In this document: positions 45,241 through 54,024 of the stretch, in pieces | Position numbering within the stretch: the stretch's first letter is position 1 | Layout: every line of letters begins with the position of its first letter | Origin: Thermococcus piezophilus | Lineage (GTDB): Archaea; Methanobacteriota_B; Thermococci; Thermococcales; Thermococcaceae | DNA length: 64,000 nucleotides | Direction: 5' to 3' | Assembly (NCBI RefSeq): GCF_001647085.1 | Contig: NZ_CP015520.1 | Span: 1 to 64,000 of the forward strand | Translations under genes and position numbers: made by a program | Notes under the pieces: generated by a model | What the model was told of the DNA's origin: nothing | The model's input: the letters and a program-made list of their open reading frames with translations, nothing else | Databases searched by the model: none

Positions 45241-45369
45241 ATGGTGCCAAAGAAAAAGAAGGTCCCGGAATCCAAGGTGATGCCTCCCGTCGAGGAGGAC
45301 GAAGAGTTCGATCCCTTCGATGAGGTTGGGGAGGAGTACTACTACGAAGACAATTCTGAGGAAGACTGA
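45241..45369 (+). CDS. 42-residue acidic protein
   Basis: ATG 45241 to TGA 45369 encodes a very short protein with a basic start (MVPKKKKVPESK) and an acidic end rich in Glu, Asp and Tyr (EEDEEFDPFDEVGEEYYYED). A strong promoter lies upstream and GAGGG just before the ATG. The charge pattern is far from random and the stop is followed 4 bases later by the MFS gene start, so I consider it a real gene. Function unknown. Confidence 0.6.
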   Translation: MVPKKKKVPESKVMPPVEEDEEFDPFDEVGEEYYYEDNSEED

Positions 45370-45373
45370 GACG

Positions 45374-46729
45374 ATGAGTGGGACGAAGAGTGAGAAGCGT
45401 CCCGTTTTTGATATTATTCTAACCTCTCCCCTGTTTTGGGTGTTACAAGTGGTCAGGTATTCCCAGAAGCGCAAACGCACCACCCTTAAAACTCTGGAAA
45501 AGAGGCATCAAATGCACAAGCTCAACCATAAAAGCTGGTTCCACTCCTTTGTACCCTTCAAGGTGTCCGCTGGGGGGAACGGCACCCCTAATACCCATCC
45601 TGACCCTCGAAGTTGGGGGCGGACTCACCGAAGTCGGAGTGGTGAACGCCGTCGGAAGTCTCGCCTCAATGCTGGGTGGGCCCTTCTGGGGAAAGCTGAG
45701 TGACAGGCTCAACAGACGAAAGGTATTCCTAATACTGGGTTTTCTTGGTTCTGCCATTGCAACGTTCTTCTTTTCCCTTGCCCGTACCGTGCATCAGGTC
45801 ATGTTCATCAACGAAGTTTATACCTTCTTCATCGCGGCCACCATCCCGATACCCATTCTCATCATCACCAAAACATTTCAGCTGGAGGACCGGTACCACG
45901 CCATTGGAAAATTCAACGAGATAGGCATCTGGGCATGGGTGGCGGGAATGGTAATAGGCCTGCTGGTGGTTTAGTGTCGTAGACCTAAGGAATCTCTCCG
46001 TGATGTTCGGAATCATCGGGCTCTTCTCAGTCTCACTGGGGCTGAAAACCATCAGGGAAATTCCGCTGCACCTTAACAGGCATATTCTCGGAGCATACTT
46101 TTGCTACGTCATAGAAAAGTTTAGGTATCTCCCGAACATGATAACACACCTACCGCGCTTTTCAACGGGCGGTGTTGGGAACTCTACATTTCCAGCCTCC
46201 TTTTCTGGGTGGAGGCCATGCTGTGCTTCAGCCAGTTCCCAGTTCTGCTAAAGACCAACGGCTTTGGAACGTTCACACTCTACGCGATGAGCATGGTGAA
46301 CTCTGCGGTCTCGGCCTTCATGTACACCGGGGTTGGGAGGAGCATAAAACAGAACAGGGGGAAGAGCGCACTGTTCAAGGGGCTTTCGCTCAGGGCCTTC
46401 GCATTTTCCCTGCTGGCCTTCTCAACCGTTTCTGAAGGGGAATCATTCATTTTTCTAGCGGCGGTTTCCTACTTCCTCGCGGGTTACACATGGTCCTTCA
46501 TCAGCATTTCAACGACCTCTTTAATCTCCCAGAACGCCCCGCCTAAGAAAAGGGGAGCACTCATTGGGACCTACAATCCAATAAGCTCTCTCGGAGCGAT
46601 AGCTGGAAACTTCCTGAGCGGAGTCATAACCTCGACCCTTGGTTCACGGTGAACTTTACAATAGCATCGCTTCTGCTTCTGTTGTCGATTATTCCTCTAG
46701 GGAACGGGGCGAGAGGATTAAAAGCATAA
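45374..46729 (+). pseudogene. major facilitator superfamily transporter, broken
   Basis: MFS features are spread over frames: RKRTTLKTLEKRHQMHKLNH at the start, then a shift near 45575 to APLIPILTLEVGGGLTEVG and the motif FWGKLSDRLNRRKVFLILGF. A TAG interrupts near 45972, a third part begins near 46000, and the C-terminal half (SISTTSLISQNAPPKKRGAL, IGTYNPISSLGAIAGNF) ends after another shift near 46640 at 46729. At least four lesions. The substrate cannot be told. Confidence 0.82.
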
Positions 46730-46743
46730 GGCCCCAAATCCCC

Positions 46744-47889
46744 ATGGTGATGCCCATGTTCTGGCTGAAGACGAAGATAGTTGAAGGGGGTGGGAGCCTG
46801 AGCTACCTCTCCAAGGCTGCAAAGGGTCACGAGCGCGTTTTAATCCTTTCATCAAACTCGATGAAGAGACACGGCTTTCTAGAGGAGGCAGAGGACTACG
46901 TGAGGGACGCTGGAGCAGAGGTTTTCTCGATAGTGGGCCTTCCAGCCGAGCCGAGTGTGGAAGTCATCGAGGAGTTCCTGCCGAAGGTAAGGGCGTTCAA
47001 CCCGGATCTTTTGGTAGCATTGGGTGGCGGAAGCGTCATAGACACTACCAAGGCGCTGAAGGTCTTCTACGATGCTCCTGACGTTGAGTTCGAGGAGATA
47101 GCCTTCATTGACCGCTTTTCCAAGCCGAAGCCCGTGCCAAAGCTTAAAACACCGCTGATAGCCATACCCTCCACCAGTGGAGCCGGCAGCGAAGTCTCTG
47201 CCGCGGGCGTTCTCAAGAAGGGTGGCATAAAATACAACATCGTTACGCCGGAGATAGCACCAGATATAGCCATCCTCGATCCCCGCTTGCCCAGAATGAT
47301 GCCGGCTGAAGTGTCGAGGAATTCCGGCTTGGACGTCTTGGTGCATGGAATAGAGGCCTACACGACGAAGACAGCCAACCCCTTCAGCGACGCGATGGCG
47401 ATAAATGCGATAAAGATCGTCTACAAGTGGCTGCCGCTCTCCGTGAAGGGTGATGCTGAGGCGAGGGCAAAGATCCACTACGCGGCGACCATGGCAGGGA
47501 TAGCGTTTCTCAACGCACGCCTCGGCCTCTGCCATGCCATGAGCCACAAAGCTGCTTGGATGGGCCCTCACGGCCTGCTCAACGCGATATTCCTGCCCTA
47601 TGTGATGGAGTTCAACATGAGGAGCGACTACGCAAGGAAGCGCTACGTAGAGATAGCGAGGGAGCTGGGCTTCTCAAGCGCCAAAGATTTAGTGGAAGTC
47701 ATTAAGGAGCTAAACGAGATGCTCGGCGTTCCGAAGCTGAGCGAGCTGGCTGACGAAGAAACTTTCGTGAGCAGGGTCGAGGAGATGGCGGAGAAGGCCT
47801 ACCGCGACGGGTTGATAGCCTTCAACCCGGTGGAGCCCAAGCCCGAGGAGATAAGGGAGCTCTATTTAAAGGCCTTCTACGGGGAGTGA
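46744..47889 (+). CDS. iron-containing (type III) alcohol dehydrogenase
   Basis: The 381-residue protein has the NAD(P) loop LVALGGGSVIDTTKAL, IPSTSGAGSEVSAAG, SGLDVLVHGIEAYTTK and the metal-binding CHAMSHKAAWMGPHGLLNAI. Asp and three His of these motifs bind iron (or another metal). It interconverts an alcohol and an aldehyde with NADP(H). Several ATGs (46744, 46750, 46756) could be the start; the frame also stays open further upstream into the MFS pseudogene. Confidence 0.93.
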   Translation: MVMPMFWLKTKIVEGGGSLSYLSKAAKGHERVLILSSNSMKRHGFLEEAEDYVRDAGAEVFSIVGLPAEPSVEVIEEFLPKVRAFNPDLLVALGGGSVIDTTKALKVFYDAPDVEFEEIAFIDRFSKPKPVPKLKTPLIAIPSTSGAGSEVSAAGVLKKGGIKYNIVTPEIAPDIAILDPRLPRMMPAEVSRNSGLDVLVHGIEAYTTKTANPFSDAMAINAIKIVYKWLPLSVKGDAEARAKIHYAATMAGIAFLNARLGLCHAMSHKAAWMGPHGLLNAIFLPYVMEFNMRSDYARKRYVEIARELGFSSAKDLVEVIKELNEMLGVPKLSELADEETFVSRVEEMAEKAYRDGLIAFNPVEPKPEEIRELYLKAFYGE

Positions 47890-47899
47890 TTTATAAACC
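47888..47899 (+). promoter_or_regulatory. TATA box of the Lhr-type helicase (leaderless)
   Basis: GATTTATAAACC overlaps the stop of the alcohol dehydrogenase and lies 26 bases before the helicase ATG. No ribosome binding site is present between them. Confidence 0.55.
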
Positions 47900-47918
47900 T
47901 CCCCTCCCTTCTTCCACC

Positions 47919-50696
47919 ATGCACCCCCTCCTCAAGAAGGTCATAAGGGAGCGCTTTGGAAGGCTCAACGAGCTCCAGATGAAGTCTTTTAAAGAGGTTA
48001 GCGCGGAAAAGAGCGTTTTAATCATAGCACCAACAGGCTCAGGAAAGACTGAGGCAGCCGTTCTGCCCGTCTTCAACGCGATCCTTGAGGAAGTCCTCAA
48101 GCCAATCTCCGCCCTCTACATCGCTCCCCTCAAGGCCCTCAATAGGGACCTGCTCGAAAGGCTCGAATGGTGGGGGGCAAAGCTCGGCATAAGTGTCGAA
48201 GTTAGGCACGGGGACACTTCTGCCTACAAAAAGGCCAAACAGACGAAGAACCCGCCGCAGATGCTCATCATAACTCCAGAGACTCTTGGCGTTATTCTAA
48301 CGGTAAAATCACTCCGAAAAGCCCTGGAGAACGTCAAGTTCATCATCGTGGACGAGATAGCCGAGCTGGTGGACAACAAGAGGGGAGCCCAGCTACTGCT
48401 CAACCTGGAGCGTCTCGCGGAGATAGCGGACTTCAAGAGGATAGGTATGACGGCAACAGTGGGCAACGAGGGGGAAATCAAGGAGTGGCTCGGTGCCGAG
48501 ACAATCGTAAAGCCGAGCTGGAAGAAGCTCTACCGATTCCACGTGCTCTGTCCAAAGCCAAGGGAGGAAGACCTCAAGCTGGCCGAGGAGCTAAGCCTAA
48601 CTCCAGACGTCGCTGCACGCCTCAGAACGCTCTGGGAAATCGTGGAAAGGCACGGTAAGGCGCTCATCTTCACCAACACGAGGCAGTTTGCAGAGATACT
48701 CGCCCATCGCCTGAAGGCCTGGGGAAAGCCCGTCGAGGTCCATCACGGGAGCCTCTCGAAAGAGGCACGCATAAAGGCCGAGAAAGCCCTCAAGGAGGGG
48801 AAGATAAAGACCCTAATCTGTACCTCCTCGATGGAGCTGGGAATAGACATAGGAGACGTGGATGTGGTTATTCAGTACATGAGTCCAAGGCAGGTCAACA
48901 GGCTCGTCCAGCGTGTTGGCAGAGCAGGGCACAGAATAGGCGAGGTCAGCGAGGGTTATGTAATAACGGCCAACGTGGAAGATTACCTCCAGAGTCTGGT
49001 CATAGCCAAGCATTCGCTTGAGGGCAGATTCGAGGCAGTTGAGCCTATCGGAGGCCTTGACGTTCTGGCACACTTCATCGTCGGCCTGCTCGTTGAGTAC
49101 AAGAAGCTCCCGCGGGAGAGGCCCTATGAGATAGCAAAGAGAGCTTACGTTTACAGGAATCTGAGCTGGAGCGATTATCTCGATGTTCTGGCCGTTCTTG
49201 AAGAGGCTAGGCTCGTAGGTTATGACGAGGAGACTAACCTGCTCTACCTCAGGCGCGGGGCTTTCCAGTACTACTACGAGAACCTCTCGACGATTCCCGA
49301 TGAAATCTCGTGGAGGGTCTTCGACGCCGGGAGCGGGCACGTGATAGGCCGTTTAGACGAGAGCTTCGTCATGGATCTGGAGGAGGGTATGGAGTTTGTC
49401 ATGAACGGGCGGAGCTGGATTCTCCTGAAAATCGACGAAGGGGCCAGGCTTTTGAAGGTGCACGAGAGCAAAAGCTTGGAAAGCGCGATACCGAGCTGGG
49501 AGGGCGAGATGATTCCTGTTCCTTTTGGCGTTGCGCTCGATGTTGGGAGGCTCAAGAGGGAGCTGGCCTTTGACTTCAAACGGGCCCTCGAACTTCTGGA
49601 GGGGGTTGAGTTCAGCGAGGAGGAGCTCAAAAGGGCCTTTGAGGAAATCAAGGACGAGCCATTCTCAACCGACAGGGACATCGTAGTAGAGAGCACGCCC
49701 AAGGCCCTGATAATTCACGCGGACTTCGGGAACAGAACCAATGAAGCCCTTGGAAGACTGGTGCACTCCTTCCTCATGATGCGGTACGGAAAGGTCTTCT
49801 CGGTCAGGAGCCAGGCCCACGCGATAGTGATAAAGACGCCCTTCCAGCTGAATCCGAGTGAGGTGAAGGGCTACCTCTACCAGGAGCCAGAGGCGCTGCC
49901 CTTTATAGTGGCGAGGGTCTTAAGGGATTCGCACGCCTACCGCTGGAGGATGCTCAACGTTGCCAAGCGCTTCGGGGCTTTGAGGAGGGACGCGAAGATC
50001 AGAAGAATCGAGAGGCTCTTCGAGGGGACGGTAATCGAGAGGGAAACCCTGAACGAACTATATCACGACAAGGTTGATATTGAGAGAGGTGAACTCGTTC
50101 TGAGCATGCTCAAGGCCGGAAGTCTACGCGTTAAAACGGAGCTGAGGAAAGAACCTTCGACCCTTGCGAGGCTCAACGTGAGCGTTGGAGGGGAGTTCTT
50201 AACCGGCGGAGAGCTCGAGAGGGATGAGATACTTGAGCTTTTCAAGAGCCGGATACTCGACCACGGGGTCGTTCTTGTGTGCACCAACTGCGGCTGGAGC
50301 TCAAAGACTAAAGTTTCCCGCTTGAAGGAGAGGCTTAAGCACTGGGAGTGTCCTAAGTGCAGCTCAAGAATGCTTGCGGTAGCTCATCCAATAGATGCGG
50401 AGGAGTTCTTAGGAGTTCTCAAAAAGGTCAGGCACGGCGGAAAACTTGAGCCGAAGGAGGAGAAGGCATACAGAAAGCTCATAAAGGCGGCCGATTTGGT
50501 TCAGAGCTACGGCTTCGACGCAGTTCTGGCCTTGGCGAGCTACGGAACGGGCCCGGACACTGCGGTGAGGCTTCTGAGTCAGTACCGAGGAGAAACACTC
50601 CTCGTGGCCCTAATGGAGCGCGAGAGGGAGTTCATAAGGACCAGGAGATTCTGGGTGGATGTAAAAAAGGAGGAAGCGAAGAAGTCCGAGGAATAA
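47919..50696 (+). CDS. lhr: Lhr-type DEAD/H-box helicase (aLhr2-like)
   Basis: The 925-residue helicase has Walker A APTGSGKTEAAVLP near residue 40, the DEAD-box variant VDEIAELVDNKRGAQ, motif III MTATVGN and motif VI QRVGRAGHR. The Lhr-core winged-helix region follows, then a C-terminal zinc-finger segment (CTNCGWSSK, CPKCSS). Such helicases unwind DNA and RNA in archaea. ATG 47919 lies 26 bases after a TATA box (GATTTATAAACC), so the mRNA is probably leaderless. Confidence 0.93.
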   Translation: MHPLLKKVIRERFGRLNELQMKSFKEVSAEKSVLIIAPTGSGKTEAAVLPVFNAILEEVLKPISALYIAPLKALNRDLLERLEWWGAKLGISVEVRHGDTSAYKKAKQTKNPPQMLIITPETLGVILTVKSLRKALENVKFIIVDEIAELVDNKRGAQLLLNLERLAEIADFKRIGMTATVGNEGEIKEWLGAETIVKPSWKKLYRFHVLCPKPREEDLKLAEELSLTPDVAARLRTLWEIVERHGKALIFTNTRQFAEILAHRLKAWGKPVEVHHGSLSKEARIKAEKALKEGKIKTLICTSSMELGIDIGDVDVVIQYMSPRQVNRLVQRVGRAGHRIGEVSEGYVITANVEDYLQSLVIAKHSLEGRFEAVEPIGGLDVLAHFIVGLLVEYKKLPRERPYEIAKRAYVYRNLSWSDYLDVLAVLEEARLVGYDEETNLLYLRRGAFQYYYENLSTIPDEISWRVFDAGSGHVIGRLDESFVMDLEEGMEFVMNGRSWILLKIDEGARLLKVHESKSLESAIPSWEGEMIPVPFGVALDVGRLKRELAFDFKRALELLEGVEFSEEELKRAFEEIKDEPFSTDRDIVVESTPKALIIHADFGNRTNEALGRLVHSFLMMRYGKVFSVRSQAHAIVIKTPFQLNPSEVKGYLYQEPEALPFIVARVLRDSHAYRWRMLNVAKRFGALRRDAKIRRIERLFEGTVIERETLNELYHDKVDIERGELVLSMLKAGSLRVKTELRKEPSTLARLNVSVGGEFLTGGELERDEILELFKSRILDHGVVLVCTNCGWSSKTKVSRLKERLKHWECPKCSSRMLAVAHPIDAEEFLGVLKKVRHGGKLEPKEEKAYRKLIKAADLVQSYGFDAVLALASYGTGPDTAVRLLSQYRGETLLVALMEREREFIRTRRFWVDVKKEEAKKSEE

Positions 50697-50776
50697 TGGA
50701 TTCCACAAATTATCTGTTGGTGGACCAGTTATATAAAGGCCGTAATGCGAAGGGAAAGTAAAAAGAGGGGGAAACC

Positions 50777-51829
50777 TTAGCTCTTTCCAAAAATCTCATT
50801 CAAGGCCTTCAAAAACTCACTTGCTGTGACAACATCCCTGACATCAATGTGCTCGTTCTTTGTGTGTGAGAGGTCAAGGTTGCCGGGGCCAAAGACTATC
50901 GTTCTCGTCCCGTTGTACATAAAGTTTATCGCATCCGTCCAGCTCCTCATGCCGCCGAACTCGTCTATCTCCGTGACCTCCATAGCCTTCTTAGCCAGTT
51001 GGACTATCTCCTCATCGGGTTCAAGCTCGTAGCCGTCCCATATCTCCGTGTACTCGTACTTGAGGGTGTACTCCTCAAATATTGGCTCCATAAGGTCAAG
51101 GATGTCCTCGACTTCCTGATCTGGCAGAAGGCGCGCCTCCACACGACCGCGACAGAGGGCGGGAATAAGGTAGTAGGGGTTATCACAGGTAAGCTCCTGG
51201 AGGCCTATGTGGGCGTCGAAGTATTTGCCTTTTGCGTTGAAAGGTTCGAGCTTCTTGAGCTCCTCAAGCATCTTGAAGGTCTGGTCTATGGCGTTGATTC
51301 CGCTCTCAGGGCAGGCTCCGTGGGCCTCTTTGCCGTCGACCTCAAAGTAGGCCTCTATGCTGCCCGCGTGGGCTATGTGAACCTCTAGATCAGTGGGCTC
51401 AAGCACAACGGCCATCTTGGGCCTGTACCGCTCCATAAAGAGTGCACTCCCGCGACCGCCGTGCTCTTCGTCGCTGACGAAGACAATGCCGACGTTGAGA
51501 TCCTTACCCTCTTTCTTAAGTTCTTCGAGCATAAGCAGAATAGCAGCTATGCCGCCCTTTATGTCGCTCGCGCCGGTTCCGTAGACGATGTTACCCCTCA
51601 CAAAGGGTTCAGCCCTCATCGGTATCGTGTCCATGTGGACCTCGTAGAAGAGCTCAGCGTTGGGATTGACGACGAGGTCGATTATCTCCCCATCGCTCTC
51701 GATGTAGACATCGTAGTCGAGCTTGTGGAGAAACTCCATGAGGTGAAGGGCTATACGATCTTCGCTCCCTGAGGGGGACGGAATTTTGAGGAGGTTGAGA
51801 AGGATTTCCTTTGCTCTCTCAGTTTTCAT
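50777..51829 (-). CDS. M20-family zinc aminoacylase/deacetylase (ArgE/DapE type)
   Basis: The 350-residue enzyme has metal ligands in YEVHMDTIP, GTGASDIKGGIAAI, the catalytic pair SDEEHGGRG and a C-terminal LSHTKNEHID. M20 enzymes remove acyl or peptidyl groups from amino acids. In archaea, close relatives release lysine or ornithine from the carrier LysW, but none of the lys genes are near here, so the substrate is open. ATG 51829 follows AGGTGACC. Confidence 0.8.
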   Translation of the reverse strand: MKTERAKEILLNLLKIPSPSGSEDRIALHLMEFLHKLDYDVYIESDGEIIDLVVNPNAELFYEVHMDTIPMRAEPFVRGNIVYGTGASDIKGGIAAILLMLEELKKEGKDLNVGIVFVSDEEHGGRGSALFMERYRPKMAVVLEPTDLEVHIAHAGSIEAYFEVDGKEAHGACPESGINAIDQTFKMLEELKKLEPFNAKGKYFDAHIGLQELTCDNPYYLIPALCRGRVEARLLPDQEVEDILDLMEPIFEEYTLKYEYTEIWDGYELEPDEEIVQLAKKAMEVTEIDEFGGMRSWTDAINFMYNGTRTIVFGPGNLDLSHTKNEHIDVRDVVTASEFLKALNEIFGKS

Positions 51830-51858
51830 TTGGGTCACCTAATAAAGCTCTGTGGTTG

Positions 51859-51869
51859 GGTTTATAAAC
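51859..51869 (+). promoter_or_regulatory. TATA box of the MBL-DUF504-TatD operon
   Basis: GGTTTATAAAC lies about 25 bases before the start of the structured leader at 51888, giving a transcript leader of about 90 bases before the MBL ATG. Confidence 0.55.
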
Positions 51870-51887
51870 ATCCCCCACATAGGTTGA

Positions 51888-51968
51888 GCGGGCGATGAAG
51901 AGATTCATCCCTCCCGACGAGACTCGCTCCCTCGGATGAGGACGCGGTCCCCCCTGGAGCCCCTTCGA
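51888..51968 (+). ncRNA. GC-rich structured leader (candidate)
   Basis: From the predicted transcription start the sequence can fold: GATGAA-GAGA-TTCATC (51894-51909), a 6-base stem with a GNRA loop, followed by GGAC-GCG-GTCC (about 51940-51950). It is GC-rich and contains no open frame. It could be a structured 5' leader of the MBL operon or a processed small RNA; box C-like GCGATGA is seen but no clear box D, so I do not call it a C/D RNA. Confidence 0.35.
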
Positions 51969-51978
51969 GGTGAGAGCG

Positions 51979-52686
51979 ATGCCCATAGAGGACTTCCGCA
52001 TGAGAAATGTAATACCCATCGAGATTCCGCCCCACACAGTCATGCTAAGGGGCATCGGCTGGGACTCAAACATATACCTCCTCAGGGATAGGCGAGAAGC
52101 GTTGGTCGTTGATACCGGAACCGGGATTAACTGGCACGTTTACACTGAGGTTTGGGAGAGCGGGGGCTACACCGAGGGAATTGAGAGGGTTGTCATCTTC
52201 AACACCCACGAACACTTCGACCACGTGGGCGGGAACTTGGCTCTGAAACGCTACTTCGAGGAAAAAGGTGCCGAGGTCATCTTTGCCACTCATGAAATTA
52301 CAGCAAGAACCCTCGAAAGGGGCGACGATTACGTCATCCTCTCCCACTACTACGGCCGAAGATACGACCCCCGCGAGATAGAGGTCAAGCTCAAGGATGG
52401 GGACAAGCTGAGAATAGGCTCGGTTGAGTTAAGGCTCATCCACACGCCGGGCCACACCGCGGGAAGTGCGTGTCTCTATGAACCAGAAGAAAAGCTGATG
52501 TTCACGGGAGACACAATCTTTGAAGGAACAGTAGGGAGGACGGATTTGCCAACGGGCAACGGATGGGAGCTCTGGGAATCGCTGGAGATGCTCATGGAGT
52601 TCGACGTTTACCTCGGTTTGCCAGGCCACGGCTGGGTAATAAAGAACTGGAGTGAAAACCTTAGGGAAATCTTAGGGTGGCTCTGA
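51979..52686 (+). CDS. metallo-beta-lactamase fold hydrolase
   Basis: The 235-residue protein has the MBL metal motif THEHFDHVGG near residue 76, a further His in HTPGHTAGSA, an Asp in FTGDTIFEGTVGRTD, and a last His in LPGHGWV. The pattern is of the glyoxalase II/ROK-type branch. Substrate unknown. ATG 51979 follows GAGGTGAGA; a GTG at 51970 lies inside that site. It overlaps the next gene by one base. Confidence 0.9.
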   Translation: MPIEDFRMRNVIPIEIPPHTVMLRGIGWDSNIYLLRDRREALVVDTGTGINWHVYTEVWESGGYTEGIERVVIFNTHEHFDHVGGNLALKRYFEEKGAEVIFATHEITARTLERGDDYVILSHYYGRRYDPREIEVKLKDGDKLRIGSVELRLIHTPGHTAGSACLYEPEEKLMFTGDTIFEGTVGRTDLPTGNGWELWESLEMLMEFDVYLGLPGHGWVIKNWSENLREILGWL

Positions 52687-52949
52687 TGAGAAAGGGTAGC
52701 GTTAAGGAAGTTCTGGCAAAGATAAAGTATGACCCGCGCGAAGATGAGGGAGACTATTACGTGATCATTGAGCACCGCGGTGCCTACGGCGATGTGAAAA
52801 AAATCCCAGTCGAGCTCATCGAGCTCGGACACGGCTACTTCTTCGTCGGCGAGGCCCAGATACCATACCACAGAATCCTTCGAGTAGTGAGAAATGACGG
52901 GAAAGTCGTGTGGGAAACGAGAAAGAGCAGGAGGGGAGAAAGTGATTGA
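52686..52949 (+). CDS. DUF504 protein
   Basis: The 87-residue protein (RKGSVKEVLAKIKYDPREDE; VIIEHRGAYGDVKKIP; IPYHRILRVVRNDGKVVWE) matches DUF504 (UPF0248), which is fused to or neighbours RNA-ligase-like or 2H phosphoesterase proteins in archaea. It overlaps the MBL gene (TGATG) and the TatD gene, so is coupled to both. Confidence 0.82.
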   Translation: MRKGSVKEVLAKIKYDPREDEGDYYVIIEHRGAYGDVKKIPVELIELGHGYFFVGEAQIPYHRILRVVRNDGKVVWETRKSRRGESD

Positions 52950-53700
52950 CGCCCATGCTCACTTCGAGTTCTACAAGAAGGAAGCGCCCCAAGTAATCGA
53001 GGAGTGCAGGAAGGAGCTCAAAGCCGTGGTTGATTCTATCACCGAGTACAGAAAAACCCATGTCTGGAAGAGCTGGAAACTTTTAAAGCCTTACTTTGGC
53101 TTCATCTTTCCGACGCTCGGCTACCATCCGAACGAGGCTAGGCGAGGCAACTGGGAGAAGGTGAAGAAAGTCGAAGACTTCATCCGGGAGCACAAGGACG
53201 AAATCGTGGCCGTGGGCGAAATAGGCCTCGACTACCACTACGCGGAAAACGAGGAGCAGAGGAAGAACCAGAGGGTGATTTTTGAGCACTTCATTGAGCT
53301 GGCGGTCGAGTTTAAGCTACCGGTGGTGATACACGCTAGGGAAGCGGAAAAGGAGGCTTTTGAAATTGTCCAGAAGTATGGCGTGAAAGCTTACTTCCAC
53401 TCATTCGCCGGAAGCCCAGAGCTGGCCAGAGAAATCGCGGAAAACGACCACCTGGTGGGCATAAACACGGGGATAACCTTCATCCCAGAGGTTAGAGAGG
53501 CCGCCAGGGTTCTCGAACCCGAGGAGATTCTTGTCGAAACCGATTCTCCTTACATGAGCCCCCTCAAGGGGCAGAGGAACAAGCCGTGCTACGTAAGGGT
53601 TGCCATCGAGGAGGTGGCAAAGCGTAAGGAGATTGAGTTCGAGGAAGTCGAGAGGATAACGGAGAAGAACGCGGTTGAGTTCTTTGGACTGGAGGTGTGA
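52942..53700 (+). CDS. TatD-family metal-dependent hydrolase
   Basis: The 252-residue TIM-barrel protein begins VIDAHAHFEF, the metal motif, and has GEIGLDYHYAENEEQRKNQR, VVIHAREAEKEA and VETDSPYMSP. TatD proteins are DNases or nucleases acting on DNA ends. GTG 52942 follows GGAGGGGAGAAA; a longer ATG frame starts inside DUF504. It overlaps DUF504 by 8 bases. Confidence 0.9.
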   Translation: MIDAHAHFEFYKKEAPQVIEECRKELKAVVDSITEYRKTHVWKSWKLLKPYFGFIFPTLGYHPNEARRGNWEKVKKVEDFIREHKDEIVAVGEIGLDYHYAENEEQRKNQRVIFEHFIELAVEFKLPVVIHAREAEKEAFEIVQKYGVKAYFHSFAGSPELAREIAENDHLVGINTGITFIPEVREAARVLEPEEILVETDSPYMSPLKGQRNKPCYVRVAIEEVAKRKEIEFEEVERITEKNAVEFFGLEV

Positions 53701-53703
53701 GAG

Positions 53704-53997
53704 ATGAACGTTCCGGAGATTGAGGAACTCAAGAAGCTCTGTAAAGAGCTCGGAGAGAAGGAGCTAATCGTGAGAATAGATTCATTCGTGGCCCTCAACG
53801 AGGGACTGGTGAGCAAGAAGGGGAAAGAGTTCATAGAGGTCTCCGTTCTGGGCTTCGCCGAGGGAGTGCTGACGACCCTCACCGCGAAGTATCCAGGGAA
53901 TAAAAGGGTTCTGGGCCTTCTGGAGAGGGTTCGCTCAAGGAGGGAAGAGCTCGACTCCCTCTTCAGAAAGCCAAAGCCGCCAATTTTCGAGGGCTAA
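53704..53997 (+). CDS. DUF3216-like Thermococcales protein
   Basis: The 97-residue protein (NVPEIEELKKLCKELGEKEL; EVSVLGFAEGVLTTLTAKYP; VRSRREELDSLFRKPKPPIF) is helical and follows tatD by 3 bases. I recall such proteins as DUF3216, limited to Thermococcales; this needs a search. Function unknown. Confidence 0.7.
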   Translation: MNVPEIEELKKLCKELGEKELIVRIDSFVALNEGLVSKKGKEFIEVSVLGFAEGVLTTLTAKYPGNKRVLGLLERVRSRREELDSLFRKPKPPIFEG

Positions 53998-54024
53998 GGA
54001 TTTTATCAACCCCGGCTGTACTCA

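Noticed and set aside
51888-51968. C/D box guide RNA in the MBL leader
   Set aside because: Box C is imperfect and no convincing D or D' box is at the right distance; kept only as a structured-leader candidate.
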